A DNA stretch of 64,000 nt from Campylorhamphus procurvoides (GCA_013396655.1 WBMV01005150.1:248001-312000); one strand, 5' to 3'. Shown: positions 39,480 to 52,330, counted from the first letter of the stretch. Numbers and translations are program-made. Notes: a model not told the origin generated them from the sequence alone.

Positions 39480-40901
39480 ATGGACAGACATTTTGTTGTT
39501 ATTTCTATTTAAAGCTTGAAGTATAGTTACAGGTCTTTTTACATTTAAAACAATGGAACTTTGTTCACTAATGGTATACTTGTATTCATTAAAGGAGAAA
39601 TAGTTTCTTTATGGTTATCTCATGGAGTTTGTGCAGTGACTGGAAAATACTCTTAAAAATGGAGAATATATAGGCACCACTTTGAAAACTGAGGAAGAAA
39701 TGTAACACAAGTCATAAGAATACATTTGCTTCATACCTGGCATTCATTCACAACAGCTCTGTGTGACATTATTGTGTAAAAGGGCATATGGTTATCTTTG
39801 CACTCCTTAAAGTGGTTCTCTGTGCCAGAGGGCTGCTCAAAAATTCCTTTTGCTGCCAGTAGCTAAGGAGTTATTACAACATTTGGAGACTGCCGGAAAA
39901 GCTGAGTCCTGTCCTATTTCCCCTGGCCATTCTCTGTACTAGTTGTGAGGAAGGGAAATTGTGTGTCCCCTACTCCAACTGCTCAGCATCACTGCAGAAT
40001 CTCTCCACACTGTGCTTGTCACCCCTGCATCCTGCTTTGTGCTGCTAACATGCTGTGAAGCAACTGCAGTGCTCTGAAGCCCGTCTGTTGGGTTTAGGTG
40101 AACATTTATTCACAGATGTAAAATAAGCCTTGTAAAGACAAGTGTTAAATTTGAGAGACAGTAAAATCCTCATCCTGGATTAATTAAAGGAAAAGTTTTC
40201 ATTAACATCTGAGAGCTCGTGGTTTTGTCTTGGCTACATTGCAATGGTCATCCTGACTGAAGCTGCCTCTTTTCTATGCAGACTTATACTAGGATTAATA
40301 CACATAGTAAGAGATCCATTGACCAAATTCATTTTTCTTATGCCAAACCAAAGTAAGCAAGAACTGCAGCAACTCCAACAAAGGAGAATTTTGGCAATGG
40401 CATCATGTCTCAAGATGAATTGTTACAGCTGTCTCAAAACATGTGACTTTGCAAAAAGGGAACATTTTTTCACATTAGCTGTGCCGAGTTAATTGCCATT
40501 CTCTTTACAGCTATAAAAACTTGCATTGTCTTGCTCACATCTGTGTTTTCTGAAACATAGCATTCTTATCATGGTCTTCACTGGTGCAATAATGTATTTC
40601 AGTAGTTGAGAAAGACTTGAGTATCAAGTCTCACTAGAGTGAAACTCCCTTTAGCTTTAAATAGAGATTTGACTGATGAATTGAATAACCTATACTTGAT
40701 GAAACTGGTCTTCAAGAGTGAGTGGAACAAGACTGCACAGTGTCTTTTTGGTCATAAATTCAGCTTGATGAAGGCTGGGTAAGGTGACATTTTGAGTAGC
40801 ACCACCATTACTATGGCTTTTCTGTGTCACAATACAAGTCCAGTAAAGACAATGAAGGCTTTCACTGAACAGAAGATTACGATAGTCCTGCCAATCCGTT
40901 T

Positions 40902-40982
40902 TTGGGGGGGTTTTTTTGGGGTTTTTTTTATTTTTTTGGGTTTTTTTGTGGTGGTTTTTTGTTTGGTTTTTTTTTCTTCTTT
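40902..40982. repeat. G/T-rich low-complexity tract
   Basis: A run of seven G is followed by long T runs separated by GGGG, GGG and GG, ending in TTTTCTTC. On the minus strand this gives the K/N/P/T-rich frame at 40690-41073, which is therefore not a gene. Confidence 0.9.
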
Positions 40983-41469
40983 TTAATAGAGGATAGGGGA
41001 AGTGGTTTTCCTTCTCACCTACAGGTAAGAAGACCATATCTGCTAAGGCTGAGTGCAAAAGAGTGATCATCATCTCAAAAGAAGCATGCAGAAGTCAGGT
41101 AAACTTGCCAAATATGCTCAAATTAGAGCTGTCATTTATCTTTGAGTGAACAGGTGGAAATAGCGAATGAAGACCATAACCTTCAAATGTCATTGGGGAA
41201 AAAAAAATTAAGTACAAAGAGACAGCCAATCTAGGAGAAGAAGCAGCATGATAGCCCTAGGCCTTGTGTTTGTTTAAAATTGGAGGACTGGTCAGACAAC
41301 TATTTCAGATAGATCTTGTACCTGTGTATCTGACTGATGAAAATTAATTTTCTCAGTAAAAGTATTTTATGACTAAGAAAAAATTGCCAGTATTTTTTTT
41401 GTAATTGACTAAACTTTGGTCTGGGAAAGGAATCCATGCCAGCATTAGAATATTCCTGTACATCGTATT

Positions 41470-41493
41470 TCATTTTAATTTGAATTAAAATGA
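41470..41493. repeat. Perfect 11-bp inverted repeat with 2-bp centre
   Basis: TCATTTTAATT (41470-41480) and AATTAAAATGA (41483-41493) are exact inverted copies around TG. Confidence 0.9.
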
Positions 41494-41664
41494 TGAATTA
41501 AAGCAACTGACACTATAATTTCCATTTTTTTTTTTAATATTCTGATGCAATTTCTTCCGTGAGACTGAGCACAAGGTTTGAATCGAGTTCTCAAGTTACT
41601 AGCTATGTCAGGTTTTGTACATAGTCTCTTTGAAACATTTCAACCCATATTTTCGTCTAAATAT

Positions 41665-41680
41665 TTTGATTGCAATCAAA
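41665..41680. repeat. 16-bp perfect palindrome
   Basis: TTTGATTGCAATCAAA is its own reverse complement. The centre ATTGCAAT is also a perfect C/EBP-type half-site palindrome (TTGCAA core). Confidence 0.9.
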
Positions 41681-44600
41681 TCAAGATATACAAAAATGCA
41701 TGTTGCCCGAATTAATGAATATTTATAGATATTAAAAAAAGCTAATGTTGACTTTATGTCAAGCACAATGCTGGAAAACATGGGGCATAGTAAAAAGAAT
41801 CATAAAGAGGGCAAGGAGTTTGCAAATGCACATGACAGACATCAGTTTGGGAGTTTACAACTGAAACTTTATGCAGATGATCCTGAGATATTTTTTTGCT
41901 TAAAAATTTCATTATAGATATTGGTAAATATTGTGAGTGTGCTTGTGAATTTTGCTTCTATCAGATAGACAGAATGACATCAATAATACAGAGAAAGAAC
42001 GGCATATCATAAAGGAGAGATTGAATAACCTTTAGGAGTAGGGTAATAGAAATGTAGTTAAATATTATGAGGGCCACTTATTAACATCAATTTGCAGTTA
42101 TAAGATATCTTCAATTCCTCTATATTTTTCCTCTGATTAATTTTGGGCAGTCTATATTTTGTGTTCCTATTTTGTGTTTCATTTTTAACTGCTTTTCAAA
42201 TAACATCCATTAGGTAAACTTGGGGTTTTTTTTTAATTCAGCTTGAAAACGGTGGATTTATTTTTTAACTAAAATAACGTTTAAACAGAATTACCTTAAA
42301 CATGTAAAAAGTATTGCTCACTGAATTGTAAAACCCAGAAGCACAAATTTATAGTGAATGCTGAAAAATGTTTCAGTTTTTAGAACACCAATAGCCTACC
42401 TAAAAGGAGTTGAGTCTTCTAAAACAGATGCTGTCTTGTGATAGAAGATAGATTGGCCTGTGAACATGACTACACTTTGTCTCTAATTAGTATGCAAATC
42501 TCACCTGCTCCAGGGCTTCTCTTCTTTCAAAAAGTATGATCTATTTAGTTTTTCTGTGTTTTCTTGTGAATAATCTCACACAGGAGGTTTCTTTTTATTC
42601 CAATTTTCTTTGCACCTGTAATTTTCAAAGCATGCTATACTGCTTTAGATCAATATTTTCTTCAAAGCACCAAGCTGAGAAATGTTAGCATTTCAGAAGT
42701 AAAAAAAAAGGTTGAAACAAAGACAGACAATAATAAAAAATATTTTATTTAATGCTACAGGGTAAAATTCTCTTTTGCAATTTATGCTTAGTATAAAGAG
42801 GACTATAGATATTGAATATTAATTTATCTGGTGTTTGTCTTGATTAGCAAAATATTAAATAACAGAGTGTTGAATGAAATATATAAATGCCTTTAAAATC
42901 CTATGTTATACCACTTACAAAAATGATGGGTTTTAACAGAAGTAGGATCCCATCTTAGTCAATGTCATTGACTGAAACCATGTTAGCATGTTATGAAGTA
43001 TAGAGGCTTTCTAAATATCTGTAAAATTCTGAAACTCAAACCTGATTTCCCTTCTCCTTCCCTCCCTTCCCTTTCCTTTTTGCTAATACAATTCCCTGTA
43101 TGCCAGCACGGAACATAAAGGAAGCATCTAAACAGATGGACCTGATTCAGGATGTGAATCTTTTGAGGGATATATTCATATCATCCACCTTCAGAAAACT
43201 TCTTTCAGGACTTTGCCTTCTGAAAGAAGCAGCCCTTTTTCTGCTGTCTTGATAGGAAAGTTAATTTTCTAGGCTTTAATGGTCAAAATATTCTTAAGCT
43301 GACTCCCTTCTACTATGCAAGCAAGTCCCTGAGGCTGAATGCTTGTGCATCTGCACACATGTGTGATGATGGCCTGTGATGGCAATTCCTGCCTGTTTAG
43401 AGAACTCTCCAAGTGCAATGAATGCCAAGACTGTACATACAGCTTCGACTGTATATATTTGATGGGGTAAAATCTCTTGTGTGAAATACATGAAATGATT
43501 TAGCTACACTTGTTCTATATGCATGATTCCTATTTGATGACCTTGAAATAAAGAAAAAAAGAATTAAATACACCTGTATTTTATTTTCCAGTTCTGTGCA
43601 GGGTGCATCCTTAGACAAGTCACTTAGATGCAGATCCTGAAAAGTTTTCAAAGGCTCCAATTAATTCCAAGGGCATGTTTAAAGGTTTGGGCTTTAGTCT
43701 TTTTAGCCTTTGATTTTCTTAGCTATAAGATGAAAATGTTACTGTGCACATATCCCTGCAGCCCTTTGGAGACTTTTAGATGAAAGGTCCTGTAATACTG
43801 TAAACCATGTTTTTATTATTTTCTTATTAGCCACTGAAGGGAATTTTGCATGGAATATAAGCATTTTGAACTACAGGGGTTTGCAGAGTTTATCAGAATC
43901 AAGAAATTTGCCCTACATATTTATGTAACTATTATGAAATAAAAGCACCAAACATAAATAATGCATGAAACTATTTAAACTTTTTCCCTACAATTTTCTT
44001 ATTATTTGATCTGATTGGATTGGCAGCACTATTGAAGCTCTTCTGAGAAACTGTCTCATTCTCCCAGGAACAGTGCTTCTCAATAACTGTAGGAAATCAT
44101 TTTAGTATTAGGGATTCACCTGATGCTAGTTCAGCACTCAGAGGTGAAACCAGCAAACTTGTTTGCCAAAGACAATTCACAGAAGAATATTACAGGTGCC
44201 AAACTATAAAATTGTGTGAGACAGAGAAGAGTTATAGGCCAAAGAGAAGCTATAAGCCCAAATAATCAAGAAAGGAAAGGCCATCACCATTTCCAGAATG
44301 ATCACTATGATTTTGATTTGGGGTATAAGAACACACAGAAATCACTGGAAGCTTTGTGTTTAGCAGCAAATAAGCATGAAGAAAGCAGTCTGCTCTTCAG
44401 TGTCAGCCAGGCAGATGACAGGTCCTTTGCTACTGTAATACACTGGCCTGGAGGAATGGGACTCGGGGAGCATGTTCAGAACAGTGTGAACTGCCCTGAG
44501 GGCTCCTGCTGTGACCAGTTGCACAAGTTCCTGCTGTGAAAGAGATTTATTTTTCCCATCTTACTATCCTGTTTGAAGGTTAGCCTTGTGCAGCCTGTTT

Positions 44601-47256
44601 ACAGGGCTATTTTCCTGCTGTGCTCACCAGAAGACAAAGTAAAATTTAAACCAGAAAGATCTAGTTCATTAAGTCTTATTTTAAATACTTAGGTTTCTGC
44701 CTTCATTTCAAAGCCTTTCTTAGGCATGTTCAATAACTCTTCAGAGTTAACCAGGCTTTGTTTGGTTTGATTTTCAGTTAAGCTTAGAGAAAGATTCTTG
44801 TCCAACAAATGCCAAAACTAGGATGAACCCACCCAGTTCAGAAACAGTGCACAATGCAGGGCTGAATATTGGTACTGCAAAAAAGTCATGCTGCAATCAA
44901 GCTATATTATATTCCCATAATCAATGGAAAACTCAGCTATGTTCTTTTACATGGTAGCAATACATTACAGGTACATTTTTATTACTAATATAGGGAAGTA
45001 CTTGGGTCAACAATGGATAATCTTCAGATCCAATAGATGTGCTTGCATCAGTGGAAGGAACTTTAGAGTTTGGGATTAAATTTTAATGACTAAATATAGA
45101 AGATAACAAATACTATGCATGTGTCATACTTCAACTGAGCTGTCTGAAAGTGATTTGTAAATAAGTTATCACTGGGGTGAAACTCAGACATTTCATATGA
45201 AGTAGTGTCAGTTTTAAGTTGGTTAGTGGATACATTGAAATTTATGTGGGAATTATGCAGTAAATATGATCTTCAAAAGAAGACATATCTCTTTCAGAAA
45301 AATAGCGAAGAGGCCTCAGCTCTGCTGGAAGAGGTGGAAACTCTTGGTGCTTCACCACATTAAGCTCTCAGTGTTCAAAATAATTTAAGCCTACAGATTG
45401 ACAAGGTAGTATTTTAAAATGTTCATTTTAATATAGTACCATGAAAAATTAATTTCTGGGAAAAAAAAATCTTTAAAATAATAGAGCTGAAGTTTGTTAA
45501 AAAAAGAGTTGAGATTTTTTTTCCCCACAATCAGAATAATTTAGTGTCCAGCTAATAAGAAACCATCTCAAACTTCAACATTTTTATGGCATTTTGAACA
45601 GTCTGGTACTTTACAGTATTTTGTCCCCTGGTTTAGTTCTGTATTCCTATTTGTCAAATTATTTGCATTATAGGCCTTTATATTAAAAAAAAAAAAGAAA
45701 AAAAGGCTTAAAAAATCAGGTTAGAGTAGTGTGGATTTAAGGAAATCTAAAGGAAAGTCAAATAGAACCTTTCTACTAAGATTTAGGAATAATTTGCACT
45801 AATGAAGTAAAATTTTCAATGTGTAATTAAGGACTGAAGAAAAAGAGCCTGCAGTAAATTTACTTCCTCCTAGAAAGCATTATTCAAGAGAATGCAACAT
45901 CTTACCTTTTCAGTTCATTATTAAAAATATATTTGTTGATTATAATTTTAACTCAGCAGATTAGTGTAAGTATGTTACCTTCTAAACGTTACTGGCTAAC
46001 AGAAGTGAGATTCTTTGTACTCTATTTTTTCCATTCCAAACTTGGTTGTGGATTTTTTTTTCCTTTTTTCTATTCATCTACAGAGGGTTAATCTCAGAAG
46101 GAATGAAAAAGTGACCACACATCCTGAGAGATTTCTGTTTCTTTTCTTTTCACACAGATGGTTGAGAGAGAGCTGCTCTTAAGGCACATTTCTCAGGCAG
46201 ACATAGAACCAGAGCAGGTGCCAGGAGACCAGGCAGTGATGTATTTTCATTTCATTATTATTCCTTTCTTTTAAATATATATTTTTTTTTATTATTTTAA
46301 AGCAAGTCTTTGTCCTCAGATGACAATATATTTTATCTAGCAAGCTGACCCATCATCAGCTTTAAAAATGCACAATGGATAGGATGAGTTTAACCCATGC
46401 TTCATACCTCCAACTTTAAACTTCATTAATATTTTTTTAGACAGAAAAAAAAGTGAAAGGCCCTTTTAAAATAGAAATTGCTGACTTTGCTGGTCTTTTT
46501 TTGTGGAAGAATAAAATGAAAAAGAGAAATAAATAAAATGCTTATAGGGAATGTTTATTAGATATACTAAGGAAGGGGATAATATTTGGTGTTAGAGGAA
46601 TGAAACAGAGTAGCAAGTGTTGGTACTGAAAACCAGTTTTCAATACCTGTAACAAAACCAAGATTAACTGGTTGTTGCCAAAGAGGTTTATAGAACTTCT
46701 ATGAAAATGGCAGTGAAAAATTGTCACTTGGTCAAACTTTCAAAGCACAACATCCTTTCTGCTGCAGCACACATCTGTACCCCATTTGCTCCTACTAAAG
46801 CCAGAAGGAGACCGGAAAATCACACGAATCTCATTTCTGTCACCTAAAGAGATTATGTGAAGATGTAGAAGATATTTAATCCAAAGGATACCACATTTGT
46901 TCTAAAGAAAACATCTGACAAAAGCCTTGCAAGTTTTATAATTTTCCATGTTCTGTTTGGGAAATGCTGATTTGAATATAAAAATTTAAACTTTAGCAAA
47001 TAATTTCTCTTTAAAGATCTAGTAATAATTTCATCAATAATGTCCTGGTCTAAGTTTTTTAAAACTGTTTTCCCCATGTATTCCTTGTTTTAAATGAACA
47101 ATCAAAAGAGCTGGCACACATTTTTTAGCTTCATCCCTCTTCTTTTTCTTCCTAGCCAAGTTCATCTGTATGCCACAAAATTGTTGAACAAAGAAGCACC
47201 ATTTTCAAATATTCACAAGGGAAGGAAATGTTGTTTTCCTTGTGTGGGCTTCTTTT

Positions 47257-47302
47257 TTGGCTTTGTTTTCGTTTGGTTTTTTGTTGTGTTTTTTTTTTTT
47301 TC
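47257..47302. repeat. T-rich / GT-rich tract
   Basis: TTTTGGCTTTG-type units end in an uninterrupted T run of about 14. It accounts for the F/V-rich frame at 47094-47330. Confidence 0.88.
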
Positions 47303-47339
47303 AATGTTCCATTTTGCTGTACAGCTATAATCTCTCCTG

Positions 47340-47550
47340 CTTTGTAGGGTGTGTGTAATAAACGAGGTTTGAAATTCCTTAAACACTTTAGCTTCGCTTC
47401 AGCTATTAATCTCAGCAGCCATTTATTGGTTTGTATACTACAAAGCAATGGAGATTATCCTTTAATTAATTCCATTGAGGGGTTCAGCTGCCATCATCAA
47501 CCACAATATGGTTTCATAAATTAATCTTGTAGGGGAAATATAATGCAATT
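47340..47550. promoter_or_regulatory. Candidate conserved non-coding / enhancer-like block
   Basis: Non-repetitive sequence between a T-rich tract and AT-rich spacer. It contains a SOX-like ACAAAG (47440-47445), a homeodomain TTTAATTAATT string (from 47461) and an E-box CAGCTG (47485-47490). A 7-bp inverted pair, CAATGGA (47446-47452) and TCCATTG (47471-47477), encloses the homeodomain string. The texture resembles vertebrate developmental conserved elements, but this cannot be shown without alignment. Confidence 0.28.
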
Positions 47551-47775
47551 TATTATAACATTTATATTAAAATGCAAGTAATAAGACTAGAAATCCTGTG
47601 CAACAAAAGGATATATATATATGTGTATCTCCCAAATGCGATAATTAATAGAACAATTGCATATTCTATTTTCATATCTTCAAACTTTTTAGAATATATC
47701 TGAGTCCATAAGAAAATAAAAAGGTGTGTTCCTGACTCCTGTTTTAAAATTATGAAATGACATCTTAAATACATC

Positions 47776-47797
47776 TTAATATATCTAGATATATTAA
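47776..47797. repeat. 22-bp perfect palindrome
   Basis: This AT-rich self-complementary sequence is centred on TCTAGA; both 11-bp arms match exactly. Function unknown. Confidence 0.92.
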
Positions 47798-47886
47798 AAT
47801 ATATCACTGATCCTTAGAGCTCTGCTTGAGTTCTAACTTTCTCACCAATTGCTTTGTACTATTGTAGCTTAATCAGTTATAATAAG

Positions 47887-47940
47887 GTGTATTTGTACAT
47901 GTGAGTATATGTGAGTGCATTTGTACATGTAAGTACTTGA
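47887..47940. repeat. 28-bp imperfect tandem duplication
   Basis: Two neighbouring units share GTGYATTTGTACATGTRAGTA with a 28-bp period (starts 47887 and 47915). Confidence 0.75.
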
Positions 47941-49370
47941 GGAAAACATCCAATAGTGCCTAAAATATTGCCAAAATATTTTGATGTCTGGAAGCTGAAA
48001 ATGCTTGGCACGGGCACCTTTTCCGTAACAGGGGACTGGTTATGTTAAAAGATCTGTCAACTGTGGTGTTTTCTCTAGCATGACACTAAGTGGACCTTAG
48101 CTGTTGCTTTGGAAAAGACAAGAAGTACGACCTGGTTCAAAACTAATTTGTGTACTGATAGTGTTGGTGTCAGCAGACCATGTATGACTCCCAGGACAAT
48201 GCTGGGAAATTTGCTTTCTTTGATGATGTTAAATGTAAAGATTTCAGTCAGACATAAATTTTAATGGAGGCAGCAGAAAGAAATAGGGAAGATGGATCTT
48301 TTATGCTCGCACAGACTAAGTGCTGGGCAGACCTTAAGAATTCCAGATCAGTTCAAGCTGGCAAAATAAGGTATCATTATCAGTTCTGCTCCTTTCCTAA
48401 GTACTACTTTCAGTAGGATTTCTTGAAGATTGGCAATTTTATCTGTCCTAAGAAATTAACCAGATTGCGTGTTCTCCATAAAAGTCTTCATATAGCATCA
48501 TCATTTAAGTCAATTAATTAAATAGAATCCTCTAGACTATCTGCAGAAATAGCTTTATTAAACCCCTGAGGATTGTAAGATAATCCGAAACCTTTTTGTG
48601 AATTTGATGTAAGTCCTAATATTTTACTGATCTGGGCAAAGAAATGCAGAGTTTAAAATAGAAAAGTTTTCTATACTAATTATAAGTTTTTTGGTTATAG
48701 AAATTAGAAATTATGAGTTATTTTTAATCTTAATAAATAGACATTTCTGTGATTAATTAGTAATTTGTGGGGTGATTCTAATATATGGGTTGATTTCTGG
48801 CAGTGTAGGTCCAGTGTATTGATCAAGTTGTTAAAGGACAAAAGCAGAATTCTGTGTTTGCTGAAACATTATTACATGTTCTGCTTTGAGAATTTGCAGT
48901 GAATAACAATAGAAATTGCAACTGCTCAGTATCCCATAGAAAAAAACACTGTATGGCCTAGAAGCTTAGGTCAGCATTCAGGGTTGGAGCAGACTCACAC
49001 CAGCTATCCAGCTTCTGAAGTGTGGACATGGTTATGTTGTGAACAACATTGTGTTGTGGCAGCAAAGTCATGTTCTTAATGAAAGCAGTCCTGGAAAGGC
49101 ATGTGTGTGCCTAAGTAGCTAATAGCAGAGACAAGCTGCTGTCAGAACCTGCTGTTTAAATGCATAACATCCAGCAAGAACTGCCACTCAAGTCTGCTCA
49201 GAAACTGATAATACAGCCCATAGGCTGCAGTGAGTTCTGTCTTAGTTCAAGAGACAACTAAGATATTATGCTGGCCAAGAAATAATTCCTCTCCTTTAAA
49301 TTTAGGAAACAGAACTTTAATTAGGAAAAATATATATATGTATAGAAAAGGATAACAGTTCTTAACCACA

Positions 49371-49402
<32 letters not shown>
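49371..49402. repeat. (TA)n(GA)n compound microsatellite
   Basis: A TA dinucleotide run passes directly into a GA run, near the R/U5 side of the 949-bp LTR. Confidence 0.92.
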
Positions 49403-49503
49403 GAAAAAGAACCAAACAACAACAGTTTGTAATAAAACCCCTCCACCCCCAAATGACAAGGCAAAACAGTCAAAAAGGTCTTTTTTGGCTACCCCCAAAA
49501 AGG

Positions 49504-49641
49504 GGGGATGCAATTATATCTACGGACGGCAGGTGGCGCTGTGGCACCTCCACCGCTGGCCTCTCTCTCCCAGGGGTTGCAGTAATATTTACGGACAGTA
49601 GGTGGCGATGTCGCGCCCGGCTGGCTGGGCTTCCTCAGGGT
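49504..49641 (+). promoter_or_regulatory. 69-bp tandem duplication with two CTCF-like motifs inside the LTR
   Basis: Unit 1 starts at 49504 and unit 2 at 49573. Between 49521-49545 and 49590-49614 they match at 21 of 25 positions. Each holds a string close to the CTCF core CCASYAGRKGGCRSYR. ACGGCAGGTGGCGCTG (49526-49541) and ACAGTAGGTGGCGATG (49595-49610) each fit 14 of 16 positions. Both motifs point the same way, opposite to the LTR sense. CTCF organises chromatin loops and insulators, and transposon-borne CTCF sites are known in other vertebrates. Binding here is inference. Confidence 0.45.
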
Positions 49642-50205
49642 GGTGGCAGTTAGTTTTCAGGTTGGTCCCCGTGAGAAAAATGGGAAGGCACTAAAAACAG
49701 CAACAATCCTGTCTCCGCAGAGGTGGGAAACTGGGGCGTTCTCCCTCTTGTTCCTCACGGTAATTTTGTGGTGTTTATAATCGCTCACGGATGAAAAAAA
49801 TGGTCAAGTTAGAGAAGGGAAGAGGAACACCATCCAATATCCAGTGTCTGTGGATCGGAGTGTCTGTGTCCTGTCCTCCTCGCTCCGCCGAGAGAGCTGA
49901 GCTCCTGCCTTGCGCAGGAAAACTAGAAAAACCAGTAACACCAACTCCCTTCCCCCTCTCTCCCAGGCTGGGGGAGATATCAGAACAAAAAGCCTAGCCA
50001 AGATAGATAACATCAGGGTATACATGTCTTTTATCTCCTTTGTTAAACATCTTTACCAACACTAAGGTGTTGGCTCCCAGTTTTTTTGGAAGGAATTCCC
50101 CCTTAGGCTTTGAAACTCTAACAACTTCCCAGGCTGAATGTGCTCACTTAGCAGGAGAACCAGGGCATGGGGTTGTTCCTAAGACAAGATTCATGGCTCC
50201 ACTCC

Positions 50206-50482
50206 TTCACAGATTCAATTAGGTTGAAAAAGAACTCTGAGATCATCTAGTCTAACCTTTGACCTAACACCACCATGTCAACTAGACCATGGCACTGAGT
50301 GCTGCATCCAGTCTTTCCTTACACACATCCAGGGACAGTGACTTCACCACCTCCTTGGGAAGCCCATTCCAATATCTCTGTGAAGAAATTCCTTCTAATA
50401 TACAGCCTAAAAATTCCCTGGCACAGCTTAAGAATATATCTTCTTTTCCTGTCATTGGTTGCCTTCCTCTTGTGGTTGACAT
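50206..50482 (-). mobile_element. CR1 LINE 3'-end fragment encoding the ORF2 C-terminus
   Basis: On the minus strand, the frame at 50282-50482 contains YWNGLPKEVVKSLSLDV and ends with LDAALSAMV. These match the typical last ORF2 residues of CR1 (pattern HWNRLPREVV-SPSLEVF, then DVALRDMV). The sequence between the stop and 50206 corresponds to the short CR1 3' untranslated region, including GATCATCTAGTC on plus. The copy is 5'-truncated, as most CR1 copies are. It begins 20 bp from the LTR edge at 50186. Confidence 0.88.
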
Positions 50483-50615
50483 AATATGCTCCAGAAAAAC
50501 AGCATGTACATTGGAAATAAATGCATCAGGACCTGTTCAATGCTTGTAAATGGAGTTATCATATTAAATTTTTAATAGAGAAAATGCAGTTTGTAATCTG
50601 TGTATTTACAAATGG

Positions 50616-50680
50616 GTCTTTTTTGGGGGGAGGGGGAGGGGGTTTGTTTTGGTTTGGTTTTGTTGTTTTATTTCCTCAGA
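50616..50680. repeat. G-rich then GT-rich tract
   Basis: Three G runs of six, five and five, each separated by one A, are followed by TTTGGTTTGG-type sequence. The plus strand could form a G-quadruplex if the longest run is split. Confidence 0.85.
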
Positions 50681-52225
50681 TTTTCTGGTGTTATTGTTTC
50701 CTCTTAGATCTCCCAGCTTATGAAAAGCAGCAAGGCTCTGCAAGGTGTATTATAGAAAAATGATAATAACTACTTTAGAAATTGAAAACTGCCCTCACAG
50801 CATTGACTTTGTCATCATATTTCCATAATTTCTGTTTTACTCTTTGCAAGAGCAGTTATAATTTTTAGACTCAAGTTGCTCATATATTTTCAGTTCACAT
50901 AGTATGGTGATATGCTGAACTGAAAAAACACTGAATCTACTGGTAAATCTGACTTTCATCAGGTTTGTACTGAGCCCTTAATGCTAGTGTGTGGAGCAGG
51001 TCAGAAGTACCGCAAGATCATAATGACTTGCACTAGCTGTGGAGTCATAATAACATATGTGTAAGTAGTTTACCATCTGCACTGGCTATTAATATTAATT
51101 CATTGGATGACTGGATGAGAAGCAAACCCATTTCATTGAGTATGAGAAATTGGAAGTATGGTTCAAAGCCTCCTCAGTCAAATTGTCCAGGAAGAGACAT
51201 GATGCACCCAATTTGTTAATGCTGGGCTTGTTACTTTATTTAATTATTTAATAGAAAAACTTTGACAGTCTAATTATAGAGTATAGTTAGATTTTAGTAA
51301 ACCTGGATATTATGGATTCTAGCCAGTAAAAAATTATTTAATATTTTCTTATTTTAACTTTTATGGACTCCGTAGTAGCTTGTTATCATTCTTTTGTTAT
51401 AATATTGAATAATTAATCAAATGACAAATCTGATTGTTACCTGCAAATCCCCATATAGCATTCTATAATATAGAATTCTATATAATAACATTCTATTTAA
51501 ATCTTTAAAATAAAAAGGGCAAGTCATAGTTTAATTTTAAATTTAAGAACTTAAAATTCTTTAAAAATTGTTCAGTGACCAGTTATGATAACTGGGAACA
51601 TCATTACTGTTTGTATATCCTTTTAGGTAGGCTCTTCATATGCAGTGTGATAGGGTGCATGTTCCATTTTTCCTGTGAGTCTGTTTGCCTGTCTTGTTCT
51701 TTTTACATCTGTCTTGGACTGGCTCTTTAATAGCTGGTGGTACAGGGCTATCAGAAAGTGTCACTTGTGTGACCATTCTCTCAGGGTTAAGCATGGGACA
51801 GCTGGAAAGGACCCAGGAGTATCACTCACCATGGGATACCTGGCCTTCCCCATCACACTGGTGGCATTGACAGCAATGCCTTCTCCCTCTGTATACAACG
51901 AAAATGAGCAGCAGCATTGGGAATCTGGGCTGAAAGGCCAAAACAATTATTCAAAGCCACCACACAATTGGAAAAGGTAATTTGTGTCCTCTCACAGAAG
52001 ACAATCTTCTCAGGCTTTGTAACATTTTTCGACTGTTCTGTCACTATATCCTCTTCAGCTTCATCTCATTTTCATCCAATTAGACCCTTATGTCTTAAGA
52101 ACCCAGCCACAACTGAAGTCTGCTCTTGTCCTCTCATTCTTTTTGCCTTATCTTGCACCACAGGCAACAGATCCAGCATGGTAATTCATTTCCCTTTTAA
52201 ATTTTGCTCTTCTGCTGCACTGCTC

Positions 52226-52330
52226 CTCCTTGCCAAGAAAACCCCAACAAATCCAACAAAAAACAAACAAACAAAAGAACCCCACCCAAACCAAACCCAA
52301 ACTAAACAACAAAAAACGCCAACAAAAACT
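52226..52330. repeat. A/C-rich low-complexity tract
   Basis: Repetitive AAAC/AACCC/CAAAC strings form a mirror of the 2.1-kb AAAC repeat but are more interrupted. It gives the T/K/N/P-rich end of the plus frame at 51917-52414. Confidence 0.88.

Larger units (their letters stand above)
39480..49237. other. AT-rich non-coding DNA with small repeats
   Basis: About 9.8 kb without a recognisable exon or large transposon. Tracts and palindromes are listed separately. A-rich (45687-45708) and CT-rich (43050-43080) runs also occur. The frame at 44216-44539 (107 codons) has no family resemblance. Confidence 0.5.
49238..50186 (-). mobile_element. 949-bp solo LTR of an endogenous retrovirus
   Basis: The boundaries are the 8-bp perfect inverted terminal pair TGTCTTAG (49238-49245) and CTAAGACA (50179-50186). 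The sense is on the minus strand: an AATTAAA polyadenylation signal lies near the minus-strand 3' end (plus positions about 49316-49322) and a GGAGATAAAAG TATA-like box maps to about 50028-50038. The body is GC-richer than the flanks and has an internal (TA)n(GA)n microsatellite (49371-49402). It also has a 69-bp tandem duplication carrying CTCF-like motifs. No retroviral internal coding sequence is adjacent. The flanks show no clean duplication (GAGTTC left, AGATTC right), so the target-site duplication is decayed or the edge is off by a base or two. The family cannot be fixed; ERVK- or ERVL-type are both possible. Confidence 0.75.

Noticed and set aside
40690..41073. 127-codon minus-strand frame rich in K, N and P
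   Set aside because: Its core is the complement of the G/T-rich tract at 40902-40982.
44216..44539. 107-codon plus-strand frame
   Set aside because: No domain or splice/promoter context, and its length is within chance expectation.
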